From Ctena decussata (Eukaryota; Mollusca; Bivalvia; Lucinida; Lucinidae), in NCBI GenBank assembly GCA_963989385.1, contig OZ022508.1, positions 28,976,166 through 29,040,165 of the forward strand: DNA of 64,000 bases, in the 5' to 3' direction. Position 1 is the stretch's first letter. Each line of letters begins with the position of its first letter. The translations under genes and the position numbers were made by a program. The notes under the pieces are model-generated. The model saw only the letters and a program-made list of their open reading frames with translations, was not told the origin of the DNA and ran no database searches. This document shows positions 20,801-30,302 of the stretch, piece by piece.

Positions 20801-23004
20801 AAAAAACAAACATAATTACAGTGAATTATGTGAATTTTCGTATATAGACTATAGAATGAACCACATAATTTAGAAACCGTCCTAGTATGAACAAATGCCT
20901 GTCTCATTAGTTTTCTATAGATACATGTTCATATGCGTTAAGAAAACCTACCTTTTAAAGGGCGTGTCCTCTTTAGAGATAAAAATCAACCCCATCTTGG
21001 TTCAGATATCATGAAAATTTGTTAAACGGACTGTTCAAGTATCAAGTGTAGATGTACGGGCAGATCTAACGCTGATCGACTTACCCAGAAGAGAGATCAC
21101 TTAATGTATCATTGTAGGTTAAAACAGTCAAGCCTAACAACAGCTAGACATTCCAGCTTCAGGTCGCGTTCACACGAGCAAAGTTTCTATGTCACAGAAA
21201 CTTTAACAAAGAAAATATGCCAAACATTTTGCGTTTACGCGGAGCAAATTATTTGTTAAAGAAAATGTGACATAGAATCTTTGTCAAATAAACTTTGGCA
21301 ATGAAAAATTTGCTGCAATGTTTACACGACCAAATGTTATTCGTCAAAGTTACCTGCAGCAATGAAACAAAATCTTTGTCACATTTTCCACGCTTATAGC
21401 AAAGTTCTTTGTACTTAATCTTTAGCAAAGTTCTCCGTTTACACGGACAAATTTAATTTATCGAAATAACTTTACCATATATATTTGTCAAAAAAACATT
21501 GTCATATTTTGGCATTTACACGCGCACATTTTTCTGTGGCAAACCGTCTTTGTCACAGAAACTTTGCCCGTGTAAATGCAGCTTAACTAACACGAGTTAA
21601 ATTTGCTAGCACAACTTACTTAAGTTAGATATGCCAGCACATCTATCCCTGGTTAGAAATGTGCCCACAACTAACTAGTTACACATGCGCACACAATTAT
21701 ACCTAGTCACACTAACCCACTTTAGACATGCTTGAATGATATTTAATGAAGCATAGGCTTATTGTAGACAACAAAATTCACGGCTAAAAATTTATTATAA
21801 TAAAATGTAGTCTAAACTGTATCATATTGAGACTTCACAGACTTGATGGCAAACAGTGTAGGTCCAGATGAGGACCGCCTCATCTGAATCTTCGCTGTTT
21901 GCAAACTCAACTATACTGAGAGGCAAAAGAAAGTATACAGATAACGCAGTCTTGATTTTCCTTCAGAGGAATTCACATCTGATAATACCTTGGCACTGTT
22001 GACAAAGACAATCAATTTCACATAATTTACCACAATTTTCAGTACATTCTGCAAAAGGTAAAGAAAAATAACATGGTTTTAAACGGACAAGGGGTCTAAG
22101 TCAACATTGTTGCTGTAGTAGCTCCCCTTTAAACATACACTTTTGACAATACAGATTAATTTTGTGCATTTTCATGCATGACATCGAAAAAGGGGTGAAA
22201 GGTTTGTAAGGACACGTGACACTCTTATACAAAAAACGGGGTAAAGCATCAAATTTTCGTACCAAGAAATGACGCATTTGGCGTCCTCCGGTATCATGCT
22301 TTGAGTATGAATTGAGTTCCTATGGGAAGTTTATTTGCAATTTTCTTTCAAATAAACACGTCTATGAGGTTCATTTCAAATGCACACAAAAGCAAGAAGC
22401 CAAACAACAATTTCCCGAAACTTTCAAGTGGAAACATCAAGCACCAGGTAAGATAGAGAAACATTTAATTCTCTATACTTTTAATTAAAAGGGAGATAAT
22501 TTGAAACATGTACCATTTTTAACTATGGTTGAAGAAATTTGGTGGGAGTTGCAGTTTAAATGATGATGTGGTTTTACTCGCAGACATTAGCGCTAGACAT
22601 TCGTGAAGCGCAAAATGCTTTTTGTCATGTGTAAAGCGAGTTCTGATTGGAATTGCTGAATTTGAATTAAGGACCTTAACTCCATTATTAGTGACTGCAA
22701 AACAATTTATGTTTGCGTTTTGCGCAGCTAGACGTTTGCCCAAAATGACATTTATTTATCAATATTTCAATGCAGCCATTTACACGAGACCTTGTTTTCA
22801 AAATCAAACACTGTATACTTACTATTGCCTCTGAGTATATTTTCTGTGTGTCTGTCGATTTTTACGTATACGTGTAAAAGTGTTAAGATTTAAAAAAGTA
22901 ATAAAAAGAAAAAAGAAAAACAAAACAAAGATTTACATACCAGAACAAATGGAACTGACAAAGAGTAAAGACAACATCATCTTTAAAAATCTCATCTTCG
23001 ACAT
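16272..23004 (-). CDS. Secreted PAN/apple plus C-type lectin gene (4 exons seen, 3' end missing)
   Basis: Exons in order are 22941-23004 (signal peptide), 20220-20456 (PAN/apple), 16840-17133 (linker plus start of the lectin domain) and 16272-16363 (later lectin segment). The first three join in phase 1 without a break, giving 198 residues: signal peptide, PAN domain with six cysteines, Thr/Ser/Pro-rich linker, and a lectin start with SCSKPEAVYVQQLGTCLYV. The fourth exon reads FIGAKNYISDEGKWSF, a clear lectin core. It would need phase 2, while exon 3 ends in phase 1. The QPD/EPN sugar-binding loop and final cysteines were not found. The protein would be secreted and would probably bind glycans, as lectins of bivalve mucus and haemocytes do; this role is inferred. 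The phase conflict could mean a missed small exon, a sequence error or a decayed gene. Confidence 0.75.
16369..16770. mobile_element. Foldback element filling the lectin intron, with nested HINE
   Basis: Arms pair 'gcagccgaaatgta' (16369-16382) with 'tacatttcggctgc' (16757-16770). Further in, 'tttcaacaaaa' pairs with 'ttttgttgaaa' and 'catggtttgaagacccccacc' with 'gggtgggcttctttaaacca'. The pairing is contiguous only if 16384-16545 is removed. That piece is HINE H3, so H3 landed inside this element. Confidence 0.8.
16384..16545 (+). mobile_element. Short pearl/HINE-like element H3
   Basis: It runs from 'cgcctgtacgaatgtacagg' to 'ctgacaggtcttgtt', matching H2 but with a different paired loop sequence at the 5' hairpin (compensatory changes: gtac/gtac instead of gaac/gttc). 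It contains a GGC-rich run and no tandem array. Confidence 0.75.
16840..17133 (-). CDS. Lectin gene exon 3: Thr/Pro/Ser linker and N-terminal half of C-type lectin domain
   Basis: The acceptor ccagcttcag and donor a|gtaagc frame 97 codons. The first about 36 residues are rich in Pro, Ser and Thr (SALTTTAAPSAYS), suiting an O-glycosylated spacer. Then SCSKPEA..GTCLYV and SWSIANTKCGQVGGALIEF follow the lectin pattern, including the first two conserved cysteines, W and GGAL. It completes the Cys codon split with the PAN exon. Confidence 0.85.
17541..17836 (+). mobile_element. Intact tRNA-derived SINE (family 1) with 15-bp target duplication
   Basis: The 15-mer tcaaaaacaaacttt occurs exactly at 17526-17540 and 17837-17851. 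The element has a tRNA-like head (gccgggccgcgtagcgcaat, CAT at the anticodon position) and a conserved central core (gtgtggttaggttaactgac). It ends in an (AATC)n tail. The core resembles the V-SINE type reported widely in molluscs (RUDI); I cannot confirm without alignment. In the lectin gene's second intron. Confidence 0.92.
18213..18452 (+). mobile_element. tRNA-derived SINE family 3 with 13-bp target duplication
   Basis: tcaatagatctgc is repeated at 18200-18212 and 18453-18465. The head starts 'gggggtggttgggtggtgc'; the end is 'aaagggccgttaaacccc'. Other copies are at 1791 and 35300. 18466-19276 shows no recognisable feature. Confidence 0.88.
19290..19559 (+). mobile_element. tRNA-derived SINE family 1 with 13-bp target duplication
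   Basis: tcggacatMctcg flanks it at 19277-19289 and 19560-19572, with one mismatch. The anticodon-position triplet is CGT rather than CAT. The tail is short (atcaaccaaccaa). Same core as the copy at 17541. Confidence 0.88.
19735..20205. mobile_element. 470-bp foldback element beside the PAN exon
   Basis: The left arm 'actggtctggcagtcaacac' pairs with 'ttgaatgccagaccagt', then 'caggcaacgaaggcaacgta' pairs with its complement. The centre pairs 'catggtcgttgtac' with its complement at about 19950-19975. Its right edge is about 18 nt inside the intron from the PAN exon donor (20219). Confidence 0.8.
20220..20456 (-). CDS. Lectin gene exon 2: PAN/apple domain
   Basis: The acceptor tttgtctttcag and donor t|gtaagtat bound 78 whole codons in phase 1 at both ends. 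The product reads SDILENDARLAATGINVVQ, then CAATCLADASCKAVFHG, NNNCYH, and the C-terminal Cys completed by the next exon. Cysteine spacing (CxxxC, CKA, C-Y, C) is that of PAN/apple modules, which mediate protein or carbohydrate contacts. It is a single domain, about the usual 75-80 residues. Confidence 0.85.
20518..20747. mobile_element. Foldback element family B, copy 5
   Basis: It runs from 'tgggtacacccta' to 'ggtgtaccca' with a central hairpin on 'gaatttgctcctagaggagc'. In the lectin gene's first intron. Confidence 0.75.
21160..21590. repeat. Foldback element built on repeated 'ctttgtcaca' units
   Basis: The outer arms are 'gttcacacgagcaaagtttc' and 'gaaactttgcccgtgtaaat'. Several internal copies of 'tttgtcacagaaactttg' and 'cgtttacacgga' occur in both orientations. 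21591-22940 is otherwise unremarkable intron, with one hairpin at 21850-21905. Confidence 0.6.
22941..23004 (-). CDS. Lectin gene exon 1: start codon and signal peptide
   Basis: The ATG complement is at 23002-23004. The product is MSKMRFLKMMLSLLFVSSICS, a short basic n-region, hydrophobic core and small residues before a likely cleavage near S/A. The donor g|gtatgt leaves phase 1, which the PAN exon completes as Ala. A second in-frame Met (fourth codon) could also start. An in-frame stop precedes in the 5' leader. Confidence 0.85.
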
Positions 23005-23104
23005 CTCGGATTGTTAGACTTGCAGGCACACTCCTTTTCTAATCAGTCGGTCTCTTTTGCGTGGCCGCCAAGTCCGTAGATGCCAAAACTGTTTCTATAA
23101 GTTT

Positions 23105-23113
23105 CATATATAA
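23105..23113 (-). promoter_or_regulatory. Probable TATA box of the lectin gene
   Basis: On the minus strand 'ttatatatg' lies about 100 nt upstream of the start codon, allowing an initiation site about 30 nt on and a leader of about 70 nt. No other core elements are clear; AT-rich chance matches are common. Confidence 0.35.
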
Positions 23114-23540
23114 TGACATAATGACCCTAACTGTCGATATTTTAAAATTTACAATAGCTAATTATAAGTGTCGATTATTACCGTAAACTCTAAAACAATT
23201 GGGACGTCAATATCAATTACCATAATGATCCTAACAATTGAAATGCAAATAATGCGTAAGAAAGATGCAGACAGGTCTGCGCAAACAGTGTAAACCCTTT
23301 TCAGACTGCAGCAGTCTGATAAGACTATTCGCTGTCCCAATATTTTTTTACTTTTGTTTGTCCCAATATTTAGAACTTTTACCCAAATCAATGGAATAAA
23401 GATTTAAATTATTGAAATATTGCGCATGTCCATATAAAATTTTGCCTGTGGCACGAAGTTGAACAGATTTAGTAATCGAATGCTTGCATTAATAATTGAA
23501 ATATAGGTATACTTTGCCTATACTAGAACTACCAAGTGCA

Positions 23541-23880
23541 CAGGGTATAAACCAGTCCGCCAGTTTTCGCTTCCTGCAGAGACTGTCCGTCATATTTGGC
23601 TTCTGCCGAGACTGTCGGCGATCTCTTGCTTCCTGCTGAGACTTATGTACATGATAAATGGCTTCCTGCAGAGACTGTCAGCGTGATTCTGCTTTCTGCC
23701 GAGGCTCTCGGCAGGAAGCTGAGTCACGCGGACAGTCTCGGCAGGAAGCCATTTTTCGAGGACGGTAGTCCCTGCAGGAAGCGAGAGATCGCAAACAGTC
23801 TCGGCGGAAGCCAAATATGATGGGCAGTCTCTGCAAGAAGCGAAAATTGGCGGACTGGTTTATACCATGTGAAGTGGTAT
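23541..23880. repeat. Near-perfect 340-bp palindrome of an 18-bp unit
   Basis: The arms run from 'ggtataaaccagtccgccag' inward to a centre near 23708. Each arm has about five spaced copies of 'gcttcctgcNgagactgtc'. Both strands therefore encode nearly the same 74-residue frame starting MASAETV, an effect of symmetry and not of two genes. Confidence 0.85.
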
Positions 23881-24049
23881 GACTCTTAATCGTGTGCTAT
23901 TTTTTACGGTGTAGTAATACACGTCCATGTTTTCCACCATTCTGTGACAAAGAGAAACAACTTATCTCTGTTCTTGTCTGTTTTCCTGGACAACAAAGGG
24001 GAGTCTACTTTTGAAAGAATATGCCCCTTCAGCCTCAGGGGTGACCATT

Positions 24050-24200
24050 TTAGTCATTGCTCCGATGGAGGGTTAATACTGTACAGGTTGTGTACAATGA
24101 AACCTGTTTACGGTTTATGATTGTAAAAATCCCGCCTCCAACAGGATTCAGACCCGGACCGCTAGCATAGCAGGCCAGCCTCTGTAGCATCTGACATGAG
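24050..24200 (-). repeat. Decayed tRNA-derived SINE family 2
   Basis: 'cagacccggaccgctagcat' and 'gcaggccagcctctg' mirror the head of the family 2 elements at 46740. The rest of 23881-25060 shows nothing recognisable. Confidence 0.4.
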
Positions 24201-25069
24201 TCCATACAGTTTGCCAAAGTATCTTATATGGGAAATCAGGCAAGCATTTACAAAATATCAGATTTGCAATATTTCATTCTACATGTATTAATTTTATTAA
24301 ACCTCCCGTTTAGGGGACACGCAAACAGTGCAGATCCCGTTCAGATGCCTCAGAATGCGGCGTTTGATCAAGGTCAACACTGTTTGGTTACAGAAATTTC
24401 TGCGCAAAACACAATAAAAATGAAAACATTCACCAGAAACCTCTAGAACTATAGAAATGAACCCATCCATATTATAAGGATGGACAAGCCAACTAGTCTA
24501 AAATCTTGCAGTTTGTCTTACAGCATATCAGGTTTTTACAGGAAAGTTCGTACAGATAAAAAACAAACAAACCAACAAACAAATAAAAAAAAAACAAACA
24601 GAATGAGCCCATCAAAAATAAATATGACAGGATTCAGTGTCCAAAGAAAAAATAATCAAGAACCGTCATAATCTTCTCGCCCCTCCCACAAATCTTGTCG
24701 CTTCCTAAATAAATTTTAGTGGCCCCTGCAATGCGGTCAACGAATTCAGTATCCTGTCTTCGTCGTTAACGCACGTGCGAGCTGTGTATAGCCAGATCAG
24801 AATGTAAAAATGCACAGTCTCGTTGGTAATGTATACAATTATATCAGATGTTTGGTCTGAGAAAATTTAATATGCCCGGTGACCTGTCTGCGCGTGTGCA
24901 TAGGGCAATGCTTGCAGATTGGGTATTCTCATGACGCGAATCAAAAGCAAAATGCGGTATGATAAAAGCAAACTCGTACCCACAACAATTGCCGCTTCAG
25001 CTCAGTCTAATCAGTGTCACTGTTGTTCGAAAGTAACAAATTTCTGTTATGAGACTGGGCTGTCCCTTT

Positions 25070-25290
25070 CTAAAACAATCCAAAACAATCTACATCCATC
25101 TTACCGTATTTATTTGGTTATAAGACGGGTGTTTCCTCCAAAACTACCGATTTTTTTTAGATCCATCGTATGTCTTCAGTTATAAGACTTTTTTCCTCCA
25201 AAACAATTCAAAAAATCTAGATCCGTCTCATAAGACGGATCTAGATTTCGGAATTGTTTTGGAGTAAACTCGTCTTATAACTGAAGAAAT
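25070..25290. mobile_element. Foldback element with 'ttataagac' ends
   Basis: The arms pair 'cctccaaaacaattc' with 'gaattgttttggag' and 'ctagatccgtct' with 'agacggatctag'. Outer segments repeat 'ggttataagac'. The hairpin at 10030 is a related, shorter copy. Confidence 0.65.
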
Positions 25291-25570
25291 AGGTAAATAA
25301 CGTTGACCTCATAACTCTTATCATCTGCGACATGTCGTACGCAGTAGAATAAGTTGAAGCCCATACGACAAGTGTCATGCAACAGGTTCAGGCAAGTCCA
25401 ACATAAAGTATTCTTTAATTCCGATCATCGGTCTGACATTGAGCGTGGATTGCTGTTATATTGGACAGGTAAAGGACTGTGTTTAAAAAACGAACTGGTA
25501 AAGATCGATTCCTGACTGGTATTGGTCAGACCTCTTTACAAAAGCTGCATGAGGTGTTGTAAAATATATA

Positions 25571-26183
25571 TGAGCCAGTCTCTGTGAAAACCGGGCTTAA
25601 TGACATAAAAATAAAAATCTAACTAATTGCATCACTGAGAAGTATTAGCTTTTCTAAACATTTCCTGAAAATTTGAGATGGTTACCATTATTTATTACTG
25701 AGGTAAAGACTTTAGAAGCCTATAGGTAGTGCAGTTTCTTTATATGACGTTATTAACGTCATGCAAGTATGTTTTGACGTCAACGGCATTACGTTTGTTA
25801 GAACGCGCTTTCTGTGCTTGTTACACAAAATAACTCTGACAAAAAGTGTGTTTGTTCATTTTTAATGTGTATTTCATAGCTCGTACATGATTATTCGCAT
25901 GATGTAACATTTTTTCTCAAATGATAGGTCTTTGTGATGGTATACCATCTGTTTTCAAGGCTTTGGGGTTACCGTGGAATAAGCGTTGTCATGGCAACAT
26001 AGGTCATATTTATGACTGGATCTTTTCTCAATTCATAGGCTTTCTGATATATCTCAAAGCCTAAAGTGTTTTTATGAAAATAAAAAGAGGTCCGAAAAAT
26101 CATTAATTTTGGCTTTTTTCATCCGTTCACAATGTAATAATTACGTGATGTCATTAAGCCCGGTTTTCACAGAGAACGGCTCA
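25571..26183. mobile_element. 613-bp MITE with about 35-bp terminal inverted repeats
   Basis: The left end is tgagcc then 'ctctgtgaaaaccgggctta' and 'atgacat'; the right end is the complement, ending 'cggctca'. It is flanked by TA-rich repeats (tatata) on both sides. The interior is not palindromic and has no coding frame. Confidence 0.85.
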
Positions 26184-26529
26184 TATATATATTTATTTCA
26201 AGTTTGAACATGTCTGTTACCATGGCAACTGTTTTGACAGAGAGAAACCTTACTATAATGGCTTGCATTTAAAGCCAAGATACATGTATTGTTTTACATT
26301 TTTATTTTTCAATTAATTTACTTTCACAAATACAACACTTTTTGGAATATCTGTGAAATTAATTGAAATTAGAAAAAAGTTTGATGAAAATTATGTACAT
26401 TCTGATTATCACGATAATACGACAATGGTTATACCTTAAAACTTCTACATATTGGCACACCTAAAACAATATCTGTCTAAAAAATGAAACAGTTTGGTCT
26501 TACAAGGCGTCCATAAGTTACAGATGTAA

Positions 26530-26602
26530 TAGCAAACAGTGTAGACCCTGATCAGTTTGATTCTTCAGGAGCAGTCTGATCTGAGTCTGCACTGTTTGCT
26601 CA
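26530..26602. repeat. Short hairpin repeat (family M)
   Basis: 'gcaaacagtgtagaccctg' pairs with 'cagtctgcactgtttgc' around a 'gatcag' stem. Similar short hairpins occur at 21850-21905, 29612-29682, 41320-41390 and within family C elements. Confidence 0.6.
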
Positions 26603-26936
26603 GACCTATCTGTCTTATTACTTTGAAATTTTGTGTTCACTATAATAATACATTAGGCATTGAATGTTGAAAAAAACGTCAAATCAACGTCGATACAGCG
26701 GTACGACATTTTGTCAACGTTTTGCTAACTGAAATAAACAATATGGTGATGACGTTGATGAGTTGCCGTAAAAATTAAGTATTTGGACAGATAGGTCTGA
26801 GCCAACAGTGAAGACCCAGATCAAACTGGCTTCTAAAACTAGACTGTTCCATTTAGCACAGTCTTGGTAGTTATTTTAGGTCTCCCAATTTACAGAATTT
26901 TTATGGTAGGTGATGGACGAAACAACTAAACAAATA

Positions 26937-27028
26937 CTCTGCTGATCAGACTGGGCGGACGCCCAGGCTGAACTGCGTCTTCGCTTTGTGCACATGCCGT
27001 TTTGTTGTTTTTTTCGTGTCGCGGCTCA
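26937..27028. mobile_element. Palindromic MITE family A, copy 7 (right arm only)
   Basis: Only the terminal about 92 bp of one arm remain, from 'gctgatcagactgggcgg' to 'gtgtcgcggctca'. Followed by (GAT)n/(GAC)n microsatellite at 27036-27078 and an (AAC)n tract at 27187-27214. Confidence 0.75.
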
Positions 27029-27232
27029 AATGTTCTGATGATGATGATGTTTATGATTATGATGACGACGACGACGACAATGAAACACTTCGACAGAGTA
27101 TAAACGTTGGACTATAGCTGATCACAACAATACAGAGATAGCACAAAAAAAATCTTCGACGATCTTTTCTCTTTGTTTTTCTTCCTCAACAACAACAACA
27201 ACAACAACAACAAAATTTTTTTTTTAAATAAG

Positions 27233-27523
27233 GTTAATGGGTATACCTCACGTTTCCCCCCATTTTCACAAGGGAGGAAACACTTTTTATTACTTCCAGT
27301 TTGTTTCCGCCTGTATGACGAAGCCCCTTCAAAACGGGGTCTGCTCTTCAAGGAAAGAATTTGTTCTTGGGGGATAGAGGTCAATTCTCAAAGGAAAGAA
27401 TATGCTCCCCGAGGAGCAGATTCTTTCCTTTAGGGATTGACCCCCTTGAGAAGGGAGGCAAACATGTAACTGACAGAGTTGCTTTCCCTGGAAGCATACC
27501 CATTCACCTTAAAAGGGATTTAA
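27233..27523. mobile_element. Foldback element family B, copy 6 (enlarged centre)
   Basis: The outer arms 'taatgggtatacctcac' and 'catacccattcacctta' pair. The central 'aaggaaagaat.tgctcc' block is duplicated, with an extra 'ggggatagaggtcaattctc' segment. Confidence 0.75.
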
Positions 27524-27689
27524 ACCACAGGAATGATATTAAACGTAACAAAATGTTAGTTCTTTTTTGTTGTCCCAGAAGTCTCCCTGTCTGTCATACT
27601 TCCAGTCCGTCAGTCCTGCCCAGCCATCGATTATGCGAAGGATTGTTAAGCCGGACAGGGCAGAATGGCATGTGAAATTTAATACACAG

Positions 27690-27850
27690 TTCAGAGCCAC
27701 ACCCAGAATGTCACTAAAAGTCATCTGATAGTTTATAACTGACCAATGCAACGACAACTCAGCACGTGACATAGTCTCACAAACAAAATCGCACGTGTTC
27801 AATGTCTCACATAAGTCCGTGAGTTTACCTTACAGTTAATGGAAGGATAT
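27690..27850. repeat. Direct duplicate, copy 1 (partner 29957-30125)
   Basis: 'gagccacacccagaatgtcact' and 'taatgcaacgacaact' style blocks recur 2.25 kb away at about 80% identity by eye. No intact frame is shared by both copies, so this is not evidence of a gene. 27851-28600 is otherwise unassigned. Confidence 0.55.
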
Positions 27851-28629
27851 GTACCTATTTAAATATGGGCTGGTTTTCGGAACTCTCTCTCCTCCTGATA
27901 TATACACCATCCCTGAATGAACATAGTTAAATTTGCTAACAGGGTAGATCAAAATGGAGCCGCCTCATATGGATATACACTGTTCGCCCTCTAGTCTTTG
28001 AATTCTCAATATGATGTAGCTTTGATGGAACATGATTTTTTGAAACTTTGCAGACGTGGATTTTGACGTCTGCTGCTTTGGTGTTCTTAAGGGTTAAAAT
28101 TGCGTGAGCGTTGTAGATGTGGACGATGCGAGTGAAATGGCCGAGCCTTGTTGGCCGTTTCTCAAGGCATCAACTTCAGGGTTCTCGCCAACTTTCCTTC
28201 GTTGTTGAGGAGTCTCAACCTTTACTTCTGAAATAAAGAAATAAATATTTGTATTTTATTATTTCTTTCGTTTTTGATTTTGTACAATAATGTTCGCTGC
28301 AAGTTTTTCTACGCACTATCGCCATTGTAAAAGATCAGGATTGATTGGCCAGCTTTATGGATGTAAAACGTCCTTGAGGCTCATAAAAAGTTTAAGAAAA
28401 ATACATGTATTTGGGTCATTTTGACTGACAATCAGATACAACTACTTAAAGAACATGAAAAATCCCGATAATGATCTCGTTCTTGTTCATATTTCATTGC
28501 TCAGTGGGTCCGGGAAGCAGGAAAACAAAGGTTATTTTGTAGATACATTAAAATTTTCTTATCTTTCAAAAATGGTAGTCTTCTGACACACTGTATGCAT
28601 ATCAAACGCAAAACTGCAATATAACCGCT

Positions 28630-28860
28630 GCTAATAATGATACAGTCGATATCTAAAAGTCGAAGTTCACCCCAAACTACTAATATCTCAAAGTAAATTT
28701 TCTGGTTCCAGAAAATTTATTTTGGGATATCTGTAGTTTGAGATAATAAGAGTTTAAATGCAAATAAAAAAAGAAGAAATATTTCCAGACTATATTTTTT
28801 TATTCTTTGAGGATACTTTGAATGTTCGAGGTATCGAGAGTCGACTGTATCTGTTTAGAC
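28630..28860. mobile_element. Foldback element family L, copy 1
   Basis: 'caaactactaatatctcaaa' and 'aaattttctgg' pair with their complements; the ends are 'atacagtcgatatct' and 'gtcgactgtat'. The second copy is at 37118-37345 in the opposite orientation. Confidence 0.7.
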
Positions 28861-29394
28861 GCTTACACCACTAGGAGGACTGTAGAGGTTAAAGGGCATC
28901 TAAATACTAAATAAGGTTAAACATTCCGCGCACCATCACATGTAGCCACATATCCCAACACCAAATAGGAATAACTTTAAAAAGACAGATACAGATCAAG
29001 AAACTGTGTTTTTGGCGAATTTAAAGTGAAAGGGTAAACCTCGATGTTTCTGCCGTTTTTATATATTAGAAAATTTCCAAGGTGTTCGAGACCTCTTGCA
29101 TGAGATTTTAATACCAATCATAAACAAAATTTCAACTCATATACCAACATGCAACCAAGAAAAAAGAAGAAAGAAAATCAAGAAAAAAAACTTCGCTTTA
29201 TTATAAGTTCATGCATGGGATTTCCCGAACCATACTACAACATTATCATGCCCACAGTTATACTGGCCGACCCTTGCCGTTTTCAACTACCATAAAAATT
29301 CAATTGGTACACCCAAAATGATTACCGTAATTCTCCTAAAATTGAACAGTTTGGTTTTCAATACAATATTGCGTCTAAAGCTGAGATGGCAAAG

Positions 29395-29606
29395 ATTGAT
29401 TGATTTGTTGCTTTACGTCCACGGTAAACAGCTATGGTCATGTTGGGACGGTCAGTTAACCTAACCACACTATTCCTGGGCAGGCTTAGACCTCCTAAGT
29501 ACTAAGTGCACATGCTTTCTCCAGTAAATGACAGATGCCCTTCTTGAATCATCGAAAGGAGAAACGAAAGTATGTGGCCACACCGGGTATCGAACTCAGG
29601 ACCTCA
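29395..29606 (-). mobile_element. tRNA-derived SINE family 1, 5'-truncated, with 12-bp target duplication
   Basis: gagatggcaaag is repeated exactly at 29383-29394 and 29607-29618. The complement runs from 'gaggtcctgagttcgatacc' (head truncated before the anticodon arm) to an (AATC) tail; a few internal bases near 'cttaggaggtc' are deleted. Confidence 0.9.
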
Positions 29607-29956
29607 GAGATGGCAAAGAGTATAAACCCTGATCAGACTACTACTTGAGCAGTCTGATCAGGGTCTGCACTGTTTGCTCACAAATTTCTGTGCCAATACT
29701 TACGGCAATGCTTTCAGGCAGCCAAATGACAAATTTCAACCTAAAGTTAATGTTAAAACCTACTAACATGCAAAAGCCTTCACTTATTCATGAATTTAAT
29801 TTAATTCTATCACAATCCCGAACCATACTATAATATCGCCATGCCCCACAATTCTACTGGCAGACCCTCGTTGCCATTTCTAACTAAAAGTTTATGTCCA
29901 AACTCTATTACCTTGATCTGTGATATGTAACACTGAAAAACATAACGTAAATACAT

Positions 29957-30125
29957 CTCTCCGAGCCACACCTAGAATGTCACTCAAAAGACACCTGATA
30001 GTGTATAACTGATTAATGCAACGACAACTTAGCATGTGACAAAGTCCCACAAATAAAATCGCACATGCTGAATGTCCGACAATAATTCCGCGGTTTTATC
30101 TTACTGTTAATGAAGAGATGCATAC
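29957..30125. repeat. Direct duplicate, copy 2 (partner 27690-27850)
   Basis: See the partner. A second, weaker pair (29220-29290 and 29795-29880, sharing 'cccgaaccatacta') suggests that a larger local block was duplicated before the SINE at 29395 inserted. Confidence 0.55.
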
Positions 30126-30206
30126 ATGTATCTGTTAAAAGTAGGCGTGGCTTCGGGAAGATGAATTGTTTTGCAATCAAAAATGCATGACGTCGTAATA
30201 ACTACC

Positions 30207-30302
30207 CACTGGGCACAAAACATTGAATCAACCTTGAATCGACCTTGATGTTGAATCAGGGTTGAATCAACGTTATTTCAATGTTGTGTGTCTGCTGGGT
30301 TC
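30207..30302. repeat. Foldback element family E, copy
   Basis: 'cattgaatcaaccttgaatcg' and 'ggttgaatcaacgttatttc' with the terminal 'gtgtctgctgggt'. 30303-31680 holds degenerate tandem-repeat element sequence (about 30640-31130 and 31330-31560) and no gene. Confidence 0.65.

Noticed and set aside
23590..23820. Two overlapping 74-residue genes on opposite strands
   Set aside because: They mirror each other because the DNA is a palindrome.
27539..27802. Minus-strand 87-residue gene
   Set aside because: The direct duplicate at 29957 has a stop in the same frame and no splice or family evidence supports coding.
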